A stretch of 64,000 nucleotides of DNA, taken from Oceanitalea stevensii (GTDB taxonomy: Bacteria; Actinomycetota; Actinomycetes; Actinomycetales; Actinomycetaceae). The notes beneath the pieces were generated by a model, which was given only the letters and a program-made list of their open reading frames with translations, did not search any database and was not told where the DNA came from. Positions 25,487 through 34,017 of this stretch are shown here, piece after piece. The translations under genes and the position numbers were made by a program. The DNA lies in contig NZ_JACSPO010000001.1 of the NCBI RefSeq assembly GCF_014837105.1, positions 749,662 through 813,661 of the forward strand, given 5' to 3'. Numbering within the stretch: the first letter of the stretch is position 1; each line of letters starts with the position of its first letter.

Positions 25487-28400
25487 CTAGTGGGAACGGC
25501 GGCGGCGGACGAGGAGTGCGCCGAGGGCGGTCACCGCGCAGGCCGCGGCGAGGAGCGCCCACGCGCCACCCGCACCCGTCGACGGCATCCGGGGGGTGTC
25601 CGTCCCGGGTGCGGGGGTGCCGTCGGACCCGGCCGCGGGGGTGCGTGTCGGGGCGGGGGTGGTCGGGTCGTCCGTCGGCTGCTCCGTGGGTGCCCCGGTG
25701 GGCTCCTCGGTCGGCTCCTCCGTCGGCTCCTCGGTCGGCTCCTCGGTGGGCTCCTCGGTCGGCTCCTCGGTCGGTTCCTCCTGCGCGGTGGCGACGACCG
25801 TGCACTCGACGGAGTCGGCGAGACCGACCGTCAGGGTGCCGTCGGGTGCGCAGGCCCCGGTGTAGGCGACCTCGTAGTCCTCGGGAGCGCCGGCGACCAC
25901 CGCGTGGGTGCCGGCAGCGAGCTCCAGGGGCACGTCGAACTCCGCCGGCGTCCCGCCCACCGTGAGGCTGAAGCCCTCCGGCACCGCCTGCAGGGCGGCG
26001 GCCGCGAGCCGCACCGCGCTCACCACCTGGAGCCGGACGGTGACCTCGGCCGCGACGTCGTCGTGGGTGACGGTGCACCGGGCGTCGTCCCCGGCGGCGA
26101 GGGTCACGGTGCCGTCGGCGGCGCACGCGCCCCCGAAGGTCGTCGCGTACCCGGCGGGGCCGTCCTCCAGGGCGAGGGCGTAGCCGCCGGCGGCGAGGGA
26201 GTAGGCGGTGCCGCTCGTCGAGCCCGGCGCGCTGCCGACCCCCGCGACGCCGACGACGAAGTCCGCGGCGTCCGCGGTGCCCCCGTGGTCGGTGACGACC
26301 TCGGTGACAACGGTGAGGGCGGCGAGCTCGGGCGGCACGTCGTCGTGGACGACCGTGCAGGCGCCGGTCCCGCCGGCGGCGAGGGTGACCGTGCCGTCCG
26401 CGGCGCAGTCCCCGGTGACGGTCGTCGTGTACCGGGCCAGTGCGCCGCCGTCGACGACGTAGGCGCCGGCTCCGACGGTGTGGACCGTCCCGACCGCGTC
26501 ACCGGGGCCGGTGGCCACGACGACGCTCCCGCGGCGCAGCGTCACCGTGAAGTCGGCCGCCGCCGCCGTGCCGCCGTCGTCGTTGACCACCTGCGTCGTC
26601 ACGGTGAGCGTGGCGGGCTCCGGCGGGACGTCGTCGTGGACGACGGTGCAGGCGCGGCCCGTGCCGGCCGTCAGGGTGACGGTCCCGTCGGCGGAGCAGT
26701 CCCCGGTGACCGTGGTCGCGTAGCCGGGCAGGGAGCCGCCGTCGACGGCGTAGGCACCGGCCGGCAGGGTGTGGACCGTCCCGGCCGGGTCACCCGGGGT
26801 GCTCGCCACGAGGTCGCCGTCGCGGCGGACCGACACGGTGAAGGCACCGGCGGCCGCGGTGCCGCCGTCGTCGTTGACCACCTGCGTCGTCACGGTGAGC
26901 GTCGCGAGCTCCGGCGGGACGTCGTCGTGCGTGACGGTGCAGGCCGCCGTGCCGGCCGCGGCGAGCGTCACCGACCCGTCCGGCGCGCAGTCCCCGCTCA
27001 CGGTCGTCGTGTAGCCGGCGAGCGTCCCGCCGTCGACGACGTACGCGCCGGCGGGCAGCGGGTGCGCCGTCCCTGCCGGGTCGCCCGGCTCGGTGCCGAG
27101 GACCTCACCGCCCGAGCGGAGCGTCACGCTGGCGTCGGCGGGCCCGGCGGTGCCGCCGTCGTCGTTGACGACGACGGTCCTCACCGTGAGCGTCGCGAGC
27201 TCCGGCGCGACGTCGTCGTGCGTGACCGTGCACGTGCCCGTCCCGCCCGCGGCGAGGGTGACGGTGCCGTCGGCGCAGTCCCCGCCCAGGGTGGTCGTGT
27301 AGCCGGGCAGCGAGCCGCCGTCGACGGCGTAGGTCCCGGCCGTCAGCGCGTGCACCGTGCCGTCCGCCGAGCCCGGCGCGGAGACCGGGGCGCTCGGACC
27401 GTCGGCCAGGGTGACGGTGAAGTCGCCGGGCGCCGCGCTGCCGCCCTCGTCGTTGACGACCGCGGTGACGACGGTGAGCCGGGGCCGCTCGAGGACGTCG
27501 TCGACGTCGGTCGCGACGTTGTTCGCCGGCGTGAGGTCGCTGCCGTGGGTGCCGTCGTCGAAGGCCCGCGCGGTGACGGCGAGCGTGCCCCCGGCCGTCG
27601 CGTCCTCGGCCACGCGCACGGTGAGGCTGCGCGGGACGGTCGCGCCGGCGTCGGCGTCGAAGACCGGCCAGCTGACGGTGGCGCCGTCGGCCGTGCCGCC
27701 GTCGCCGGCGGACACGAGCGTGAGGCCCTCGGGCAGCTCGACGGTGAGCGCGACGCCGGTGGCCCCGACCTGCCCGACGTTGCCGACGTCGACGGCGTAG
27801 GTGAGCTCCTCGCCGCCGCTCACCGCGGTGCGGCCGTCGTCGACCGCGACGGTGATGTCCGGGCGCTCGACGAGGGCGGTCGCGCAGGACCCGAGGAGCG
27901 CGTCGAGGACGGGCTGGGGGTCGGTGGCGAACTCGCGGATGTCGAAGACGGCGCCGCCGCTGCCCGTGGCGAGGTCCTGGTAGTCCTGCGTCGAGCTGTT
28001 CGGGGTGATGATCGAGAAGAGGACGGCCTCGTGCTCGGCGAGCGCGGCGCGCGCCTCCTCGACCGTGTACTGGGAGCGCTGGGTGTGCTCGTCGCCGACG
28101 AGCACGACGCAGCGTCCGGCGCCGGGCCGCAGGCCGACGTTCTCGCCCAGCGCGTCGACGATCGCGTCGATGCCGGGCTCGTCCCCGCCGCCCGTGGTGA
28201 GGGCCGCGGTGGCGGTGGCGACGTCGTCGAGGTTGTCGGTGGCGGGGACGACGACGCGGGGCAGGTGACCCGGCCGTCCCTCGTGGGCGAGGAAGCCGCC
28301 GCCGAAGCCCATGACGCCGATCTGGTAGTCGATCTGCTGGGCGAGCTGCTCGGCGATGTGGACGACGTTCGCCTGGACCTGCCGCTGGACCCCGCCCATG

Positions 28401-31400
28401 CTGCCGGACTCGTCGATCGTGAAGACGACGTCACCGGGCGGGCGCTGGGTGTCCGGCACGGTGTCCGCGTCCGCGGAGGTGAGGTAGTCCCCGGTGCCCG
28501 CGAACTCCGCGCGGAGCTCACGCTCGGTGCCGAGCGGCAGCTGGAGCTGGACGGCTCCGGCAGCGTCGGTGGTCACGGTGCGGGTCTCGTCGCCGAGCGT
28601 GACGGCGAGCTCGGCGCCCGGGACGGGCGTGAACCCGGTCCGGTTCCACAGGGTGGCGCGGACGCTCAGCTCGCCGGTGGAGGTGAGGGAGCCGGGCACC
28701 GGGTAGACGTTGAGGTAGGTGGGGGAGGGCTGGACGATGACGGTCGCGGTGTCGGTGGAGGATCCGCCGTCCGCGTCGGTCACGGTGAGCGTCGCGGTGT
28801 GGGTGCCGACGCCGTAGCGGTGGGGCACCCGCGCCGTCGTGCTCGTGCAGCCCTCGACGACGACCGCGTCGCTGCCGTCCCCGAAGTCCCACGTGCACCG
28901 CAGCTCCGCGCGGTCGGCGGCGACGTCGTTGACGGTCGCGTCCGGCGTCCACGTCGACACCGCCCGGCCCTCGACTGTCGCCACGGGCGCCGTGTGGTCG
29001 CGCCCGGCGGAGACGGTCGGGGCGACGTTCTCGACGGTCACCGTGCGCGTCGACGTCGCCTGCTGCCCGTAGGAGTCGGTGACGGTGAGGGTGACCTCGT
29101 ACTCGCCGTCGTCGGGGTAGGCGTGGGTGGGGGCGAGGGTGCCGTCCGTCCGGCTGCCGTCACCCCACGTCCACGTGCGCTCGACGACGGCCCGGCCCGC
29201 GGGGACGGGGGTGGTGTCGGTGAAGCGCTCGGAGCGTCCCTCGAGCGCGGGGGAGGGCACGGCCACGTCCGTGTCGGGCAGGGGCGCGACGACCCGCTGG
29301 AGGAGCTCGGTGCGCGAGGTGCTGCCCTCGGCGTCGGTCACGGTGAGCGTCACCGTGTAGTCGCCCGGGGCCGCGTAGGTGTGGACGGGGTGCTGCTCGG
29401 TGGAGGTGGCGCCGTCACCGAAGGTCCACACCCAGGCGACGATGTCGCCGTCCGCGTCGGCGGAGCGGTCGGTGAACTCCACCCGCGCGCTGCCGACCTG
29501 GCCGGTGAGCGCCTTGAGCTCGAGGGTCTCGGTGTAGGAGGTCGAGCCCCGGTTGGTGAGCGCGTCGTAGCGCAGGTACCGGCCGGTGCGCGGGGTCTCG
29601 AGCTCCAGGCGCTGGAGGTCCGCGGTGTTGGCGAGCTGGGTGTCCACCGCCGTGGTGAAGAGGTCCGCCGAGGTCCCGCGCACCTCGCCCAGCGCCAGCC
29701 GCACGTCCTGCGGGCGGGTGCTCTGACCGGCACCGGGGCGCAGCGCGAGGGCCTCGACCTGCCAGCTGCGGCCGAGGTCGAGGACGGCCCACTGGTTGGT
29801 CGTGAGCGCGGAGGCGGTGCGCCAGCCGGTGGCCCCGGCCGGGTAGTCGACGTCGATCATCTCCCCGGGCGTGGCGCTCTGCGCCGCGGCGCTGGAGAAG
29901 GCGAGGACGCTGCCGCCGTGGTCGACGAGCGCGACGTCCGCGAGGCCCGTGCCCGGCAGCGGGCTGAACGCGGCGCGGGGCGGACCGGAGAGGAGGATCT
30001 CGGCGCTCGCGACCTCCGAGACCACCCCGAGGGAGTCGGTGACGCGCAGCGCGACCGTGCCCGAGGCGTCCATGACGTGCACGGGGTGCTGCTCGGTGGA
30101 GTCGACGGTGAAGGTGGCGCCGTCGTGGTCGAGGTCCCACTCCCAGGCGGCGATGCCGTCGGCGTCGGTGGAGGTGTCGGTGAGCCGGACCGGGTTGCCC
30201 ACGAGGGGCACCTCCGGCTCCCAGGTGAAGGAGGCGACCGGCCGGTCGGTGACGACGACGACGCCGCTCGCCCCGTCGCTCTCCCCGTCCCCGTCCGTCA
30301 CCGTGAGGGTGACGTCGTAGCGGCCCGGGGCGGAGTAGGTGTGGCTGGGGTGGCGCTCGGTGGAGTCCGTGGCGCCGTCGCCGTCGAGGTCCCACGCCCA
30401 CGCGGAGACCGGGCCGTCGGGGTCGGTGGAGCGGTCGGTGAAGGCGACCGGCTCGTCGACGACGGCGGGGACCGGGGCGTGCTCGAAGGCGGCGGTGGGC
30501 GGGCCGGTGTCCTCGGTGGTGGGGTCGCAGTCGTCGTCGACGCCGTTGCCCGGGACCTCGGCGGCGCCGGGGTGGACGGCGGGGTTCTCGTCGTCGCAGT
30601 CGACGTTGGCGTGCCAGCCGTCGGCGTCGACGTCCGGGTGGACGGGCACGAGGGTCCACTGGGTGGTGCGGGCCGCGCCGGAGGGGTCGGTGCTGTGTGC
30701 GGCGACGCGCTGCGGTGCCTCGTCGCCGCCGGGGGAGAAGGTGTGGCTCGTGCCGGTCGCGACGGTGTCCTCACCGACGGTCCACTCGGTGAGGACCTCG
30801 TCGCCGTCCGGGTCGGCGACGGTGACGGTCAGCTCCTGGCTCCCGTCGAGCGGCACCTCGACCACGCCCGGGGCGGGCAGCGGGCCCGTGTGCGTGGGCG
30901 GCCGGTTGGACGAGGTGAGCTGGAGCTGGACGACGTCGACGGCGGTGCGTCCGTCCTGCGCGGTCGCCCGCACGCCGACGAGGACGCGACCCGGCTGCCC
31001 GGAGAGCACCTGGCCGGTGGCGGGGAAGGTGTGGGTGACGGTGGTGCCGGTCGCGTCGTCGAAGGCGCCGTCGCCGTCGAGGTCCCACTCGATCGTCTCG
31101 CAGCCGGTGCAGCGGGCCGTGAGGCTGCGCGGGGTGCCGACGGGCACCGAGGTCGCGCCGGGGGCGGTGACCGTCGGGTAGGGCGTCTCGCCGCGGGTGG
31201 CGACGAGCGCCTCGAGCTCGGAGATGATCGGGTTCATCGCGTTGGCGAGCTGGGTGTAGGCGCCCGACATCCCGTTGTTGACGCTGACCTCGGCGTTCTG
31301 GAAGGTCGTCCACGACGGGGCACCGCCGACCTCGTCGAGCACGACGTCGACGAGCCGCTCGAGGTCCTCGTCGGTGGCACCGAGGTTGCGCAGCTCGCGC

Positions 31401-32548
31401 TCCTCGACGGGGCTGAGCCCCTCGGCCGCGAGCCGCGAGGTCCCCGCGCGCAGGCGGTCCAGGGCGGTGCTCGGGTGGCTCCCGGCGCTGGCGAAGGCGT
31501 TGGTCTGGGCGTGGAGGGCACCGGACTCGTTGGCCAGGGCGGTGTTGAGCCGGGCCGCGTAGTCGCGGATGCCGCGCGCGTGGAGGAGCGCCGCGGGGGC
31601 GTCGTCGGCGAGGGCCGCGCCCTGGTACTTCTCGAGCGCGCCGAGGAAGGCGGCCGACAGCTCGGTCGTCTGGCTGAGGTGGTCGGCCCACGTGGCGAAG
31701 GCGGTCCAGCCCGGGTGGCCGAGCGGGGCGGCGAAGTCCGTGACCGGCGCGGGGACGGCGGGCTCCGCGAAGTCGGGGTCGGGCGGGTCGGCGGCGATGC
31801 CCCGGTAGTAGGAGGCACGGTCGACGATGGTCTTGACGACGGCGAGCTGGAGCGCGATGACGTCGGTGACGCTGGCGGTCGGGCACCATGGCGTGACCGG
31901 GCTGCCCTCGATCGTCGGCATGAGGAGGCAGATGTAGGTGAGGTAGAAGCCGGTGAGGCTGCGCGCGTCGCTGATGAGCGAGTAGGCCGTCGTCGCAGCG
32001 AAGAAGGCCGCGTAGGCCTGTGCCGCCTCCACCCAGTGCTCGGCCTGCTCGTCGGCAGCACCCTTCATCGCCTGGATCGCGGGGTCGGGCAGGAGCGGGA
32101 CCCCGGTGGGCAGGACGACCTCGAAGGCGGGGGAGAGGACCGAGTCGCTGCCGTCGAGCACGCCGTCCTGGCAGGTGTCCTCGACGAGGTCGTAGGTGCC
32201 GGCGCCGACGCTGCCGCTCGGGGCGGTGATCGCGAGGATCTCCCCGAAGACGCCGCTGCCCAGGCCGGTGCCCTGGAGGGTGTTGGGGGACCCGGAGACG
32301 TCGCTCAGCGCGCCGCCCGGACTCACCGAGCCGGTGGGGACGACGTAGATGTCCGAGGTCGTCCAGAAGGTGTCACAGTCCCGGGTGAGGGTGCCGATGT
32401 CGACCATGACGGTCGCGTTGGGCCCGAAGCTGTAGCCGTTGAGGGAGAACTGGGAGACGTCCGCGGCGGCCGGTCCCGCCGTCGTCATCCCCCCGAGCAC
32501 GAGTGCAGCTCCCGCGGTGGCAGCCGCCACCCGAGTCGTCCGGCCCAT
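25487..32548 (-). CDS. Giant multidomain cell-surface protein (PKD, discoidin, VWA, prealbumin-like repeats)
   Basis: A 2353-residue predicted adhesin or matrix-binding protein. A signal peptide ends near residue 29. A unique, partly helical N-terminal region reaches about 450. Then come several PKD domains, a MopE-like calcium motif (DCDDENPAVHPGAAEV, near 640), and further PKDs to about 1270. A discoidin (F5/8 type C)-like domain (about 865-1023) is spliced into one PKD. A VWA domain starts near 1380 with an intact MIDAS motif, DESGS. A DUF11/CARDB-like domain (about 1570-1685) leads to six prealbumin-like repeats (about 1690-2250), the sixth degenerate, most with a conserved Cys pair (GDC...CTV). 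An EPTE spacer and a sortase-type signal MPSTG, helix and RRRR end the protein. No ligand can be inferred. The ATG at 32548 is the only plausible start. Confidence 0.9.
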   Translation of the reverse strand: MGRTTRVAAATAGAALVLGGMTTAGPAAADVSQFSLNGYSFGPNATVMVDIGTLTRDCDTFWTTSDIYVVPTGSVSPGGALSDVSGSPNTLQGTGLGSGVFGEILAITAPSGSVGAGTYDLVEDTCQDGVLDGSDSVLSPAFEVVLPTGVPLLPDPAIQAMKGAADEQAEHWVEAAQAYAAFFAATTAYSLISDARSLTGFYLTYICLLMPTIEGSPVTPWCPTASVTDVIALQLAVVKTIVDRASYYRGIAADPPDPDFAEPAVPAPVTDFAAPLGHPGWTAFATWADHLSQTTELSAAFLGALEKYQGAALADDAPAALLHARGIRDYAARLNTALANESGALHAQTNAFASAGSHPSTALDRLRAGTSRLAAEGLSPVEERELRNLGATDEDLERLVDVVLDEVGGAPSWTTFQNAEVSVNNGMSGAYTQLANAMNPIISELEALVATRGETPYPTVTAPGATSVPVGTPRSLTARCTGCETIEWDLDGDGAFDDATGTTVTHTFPATGQVLSGQPGRVLVGVRATAQDGRTAVDVVQLQLTSSNRPPTHTGPLPAPGVVEVPLDGSQELTVTVADPDGDEVLTEWTVGEDTVATGTSHTFSPGGDEAPQRVAAHSTDPSGAARTTQWTLVPVHPDVDADGWHANVDCDDENPAVHPGAAEVPGNGVDDDCDPTTEDTGPPTAAFEHAPVPAVVDEPVAFTDRSTDPDGPVSAWAWDLDGDGATDSTERHPSHTYSAPGRYDVTLTVTDGDGESDGASGVVVVTDRPVASFTWEPEVPLVGNPVRLTDTSTDADGIAAWEWDLDHDGATFTVDSTEQHPVHVMDASGTVALRVTDSLGVVSEVASAEILLSGPPRAAFSPLPGTGLADVALVDHGGSVLAFSSAAAQSATPGEMIDVDYPAGATGWRTASALTTNQWAVLDLGRSWQVEALALRPGAGQSTRPQDVRLALGEVRGTSADLFTTAVDTQLANTADLQRLELETPRTGRYLRYDALTNRGSTSYTETLELKALTGQVGSARVEFTDRSADADGDIVAWVWTFGDGATSTEQHPVHTYAAPGDYTVTLTVTDAEGSTSRTELLQRVVAPLPDTDVAVPSPALEGRSERFTDTTPVPAGRAVVERTWTWGDGSRTDGTLAPTHAYPDDGEYEVTLTVTDSYGQQATSTRTVTVENVAPTVSAGRDHTAPVATVEGRAVSTWTPDATVNDVAADRAELRCTWDFGDGSDAVVVEGCTSTTARVPHRYGVGTHTATLTVTDADGGSSTDTATVIVQPSPTYLNVYPVPGSLTSTGELSVRATLWNRTGFTPVPGAELAVTLGDETRTVTTDAAGAVQLQLPLGTERELRAEFAGTGDYLTSADADTVPDTQRPPGDVVFTIDESGSMGGVQRQVQANVVHIAEQLAQQIDYQIGVMGFGGGFLAHEGRPGHLPRVVVPATDNLDDVATATAALTTGGGDEPGIDAIVDALGENVGLRPGAGRCVVLVGDEHTQRSQYTVEEARAALAEHEAVLFSIITPNSSTQDYQDLATGSGGAVFDIREFATDPQPVLDALLGSCATALVERPDITVAVDDGRTAVSGGEELTYAVDVGNVGQVGATGVALTVELPEGLTLVSAGDGGTADGATVSWPVFDADAGATVPRSLTVRVAEDATAGGTLAVTARAFDDGTHGSDLTPANNVATDVDDVLERPRLTVVTAVVNDEGGSAAPGDFTVTLADGPSAPVSAPGSADGTVHALTAGTYAVDGGSLPGYTTTLGGDCADGTVTLAAGGTGTCTVTHDDVAPELATLTVRTVVVNDDGGTAGPADASVTLRSGGEVLGTEPGDPAGTAHPLPAGAYVVDGGTLAGYTTTVSGDCAPDGSVTLAAAGTAACTVTHDDVPPELATLTVTTQVVNDDGGTAAAGAFTVSVRRDGDLVASTPGDPAGTVHTLPAGAYAVDGGSLPGYATTVTGDCSADGTVTLTAGTGRACTVVHDDVPPEPATLTVTTQVVNDDGGTAAAADFTVTLRRGSVVVATGPGDAVGTVHTVGAGAYVVDGGALARYTTTVTGDCAADGTVTLAAGGTGACTVVHDDVPPELAALTVVTEVVTDHGGTADAADFVVGVAGVGSAPGSTSGTAYSLAAGGYALALEDGPAGYATTFGGACAADGTVTLAAGDDARCTVTHDDVAAEVTVRLQVVSAVRLAAAALQAVPEGFSLTVGGTPAEFDVPLELAAGTHAVVAGAPEDYEVAYTGACAPDGTLTVGLADSVECTVVATAQEEPTEEPTEEPTEEPTEEPTEEPTEEPTGAPTEQPTDDPTTPAPTRTPAAGSDGTPAPGTDTPRMPSTGAGGAWALLAAACAVTALGALLVRRRRSH
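25701..25784. repeat. 12-nt in-frame tandem repeats encoding the EPTE wall spacer
   Basis: Units starting at 25701, 25713, 25725, 25737, 25749 and 25761 (consensus GGCTCCTCGGTC) plus a degenerate seventh. They encode repeated EPTE in the surface protein. The 12-nt period keeps the frame, so copy-number change would only alter spacer length. Confidence 0.9.
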
Positions 32549-32667
32549 GTCCGCGTCGTCCCCTCATCCGCCCGGCAGTCTCCGGATGCTCCCCGGTTAC
32601 GCACCTCGGGGGCGGCCTCACGAGGGATGATCGACAGGTGATCACGAGGGGTGGGACGGGGTGAGGC

Positions 32668-32685
32668 GGGGGGGGGGCCCCCCCC
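32668..32685. repeat. Homopolymer tract G10-C8 upstream of the 32706 gene
   Basis: Ten G (32668-32677) are followed directly by eight C (32678-32685), ending 8 nt before the TACGCT -10 box, so the tract fills the spacer and -35 position. Long G/C runs of this sort slip during replication and are also prone to sequencing error. Confidence 0.8.
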
Positions 32686-32693
32686 GGGCCGTC

Positions 32694-32699
32694 TACGCT
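32694..32699 (+). promoter_or_regulatory. -10 box (TACGCT) for a leaderless gene
   Basis: TACGCT ends 6 nt before the GTG at 32706; no ribosome site is present between them. Confidence 0.5.
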
Positions 32700-32705
32700 G
32701 GGACG

Positions 32706-33131
32706 GTGAGCGACGAGCGCGACTGGGCGGAGCAGCGGCGGGAGGCCGCGGCCGTCCACGCCGACATGCTCGAGCAGCGTCAGCGTGCCGAGCACGAGCG
32801 CGCCGCCCGGCTGCTCCGCGACTTCGCCGCCGTCGCCCGGGACCGCCTCCCGGCCGAGCCGCTGCGGGTGCGCGGCTACGGCGGCCGCGGCGAGGCCCGC
32901 AGCGGACTCGCCGGCTGGTACTTGCGGACCGACCGCTCCGCCGGGCTGAGCAGCGACGGCGACTTCTACGTCCTCACCGCCCCGCTGGGTCTGCGTGAGC
33001 GGCTGCGCGGCGTCGACCTCCAGCCCACCCCGCCGCCCATGGTCCTCGGCGCCGGCGGCCGCGACGGGGAGTCCATCGACCTGCCCGACGCCCTCGAGCG
33101 CCTCCTGCCCGGCTGGCGCACGCTCGGCTGA
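32706..33131 (+). CDS. Conserved actinobacterial hypothetical protein
   Basis: A 141-residue soluble protein of unknown function. The first 50 residues are strongly charged and helical (RDWAEQRREAAAVHADMLEQ and following), likely a coiled coil. The C-terminal part is compact, with RGYGGRGEARSGLAGWYLRTDR (about 56-77) and DGDFYVLTAPLGLRERLRGV (about 84-103). No signal peptide or membrane helix is seen. GTG 32706 was chosen for the -10 box at leaderless spacing; an upstream in-frame start would read through the G/C tract. It is convergent with the alpha/beta hydrolase gene. Confidence 0.75.
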   Translation: MSDERDWAEQRREAAAVHADMLEQRQRAEHERAARLLRDFAAVARDRLPAEPLRVRGYGGRGEARSGLAGWYLRTDRSAGLSSDGDFYVLTAPLGLRERLRGVDLQPTPPPMVLGAGGRDGESIDLPDALERLLPGWRTLG

Positions 33132-33143
33132 GCCGGCCGCCCG

Positions 33144-33953
33144 TCAGGCGACGGAGGCGTGCAGCCGCCGCAGTGCCTGCGCGACGGCGGCCGGGTCCTC
33201 GACCGCGCTCATGTGCCCGGCCCGCGGGACGACGACGAGCTCGGACCCGCCGCCCAGGGCGCGCGCCATCGCCTCGGCGGCCTCCTGGGTGCTCGTGAGG
33301 TCCTCCGCACCGCGCAGCACGAGGCCGGGCACCTCGAGGTCCTCGAGCGCGCTGAGCCGGGCGGGCCGGGCGGCCATCGCGCGCTGCGCCCACGCGATCC
33401 CGGCCGGCGTCCCCTGCGCCGCCCACCCGCGCACGCGCTCGACGACCTCCGGCCGCTCGGCCCGGGTCGTCTCCCCCAGCACGACGTCGACCATCCCGGC
33501 CACCGCGTCGGCGCCGCTGCGCCCGGCCTCCTCGGCCATGCGCAGCCGGTTGGCGCGGGCGTCGTCGCCGTCGGCGTCGGCCCGCGTGTCGAGGAGCCCG
33601 ACGGCGGCGAGCAGCCCGCGGTGCCGCTCCGCGAGCGCCAGGGCGACGTACCCGCCCATCGACAGGCCGGCGACGACGGCGCGGTCGACGCCCTCGCCGC
33701 GCAGGGTCGCGGCGACGGCGTCCGCGTAGGTCTCCAGCGACGGGCCGGGCTCCCGGGAGACCGCCGCGGCGACGTCGTCGGGAGCCGGGGAGCCGCCGAA
33801 GCCGGGCGCGTCGAGGGTGAGGACGGGAACGTCGGGCAGCTGCGCGACGACGTCGTCCCACATGCGCGCGTCCAGCGGGAAGCCGTGGAGCAGGACGAGG
33901 GGCAGGCCGCTCGCCGGCCCGTGGCGGTGCAGGGCAAGAGGTGCGGTGCTCAT
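33144..33953 (-). CDS. Alpha/beta hydrolase
   Basis: A 269-residue cytosolic alpha/beta hydrolase. The oxyanion region is VLLHGFPLDARMW (about 20-32), the nucleophile elbow GLSMGG has S98, and the catalytic His lies in RAGHMSAVEDP near 247. The acid is probably the Asp in LRGAEDLTS. It resembles carboxylesterases, BioH-like or 3-oxoadipate enol-lactonase-like enzymes; the substrate cannot be told. It is 64 nt upstream of the sugar-binding protein stop on the same strand, separated by a strong terminator. Confidence 0.88.
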   Translation of the reverse strand: MSTAPLALHRHGPASGLPLVLLHGFPLDARMWDDVVAQLPDVPVLTLDAPGFGGSPAPDDVAAAVSREPGPSLETYADAVAATLRGEGVDRAVVAGLSMGGYVALALAERHRGLLAAVGLLDTRADADGDDARANRLRMAEEAGRSGADAVAGMVDVVLGETTRAERPEVVERVRGWAAQGTPAGIAWAQRAMAARPARLSALEDLEVPGLVLRGAEDLTSTQEAAEAMARALGGGSELVVVPRAGHMSAVEDPAAVAQALRRLHASVA

Positions 33954-33975
33954 CCTCCGAGGATGGCACGCGGGT

Positions 33976-34011
33976 GTCCCGGGCCGCCCGCAGTGACGTG
34001 CGGCCCGGGAC
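33976..34011 (-). terminator. Terminator of the sugar ABC transporter operon
   Basis: GTCCCGGGCCGC (33976-33987) pairs perfectly with GCGGCCCGGGAC (34000-34011) around a 12-nt loop, just downstream of the binding-protein stop codon at 34018. Confidence 0.8.
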
Positions 34012-34017
34012 GACCGG

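Noticed and set aside
25388-32641. Very long open frame on the + strand opposite the giant surface protein
   Set aside because: It is the antisense shadow of a Gly/Asp/Val-rich, high-GC gene, with no signal peptide, no recognisable domain and a biased Arg/Gly/Val composition.
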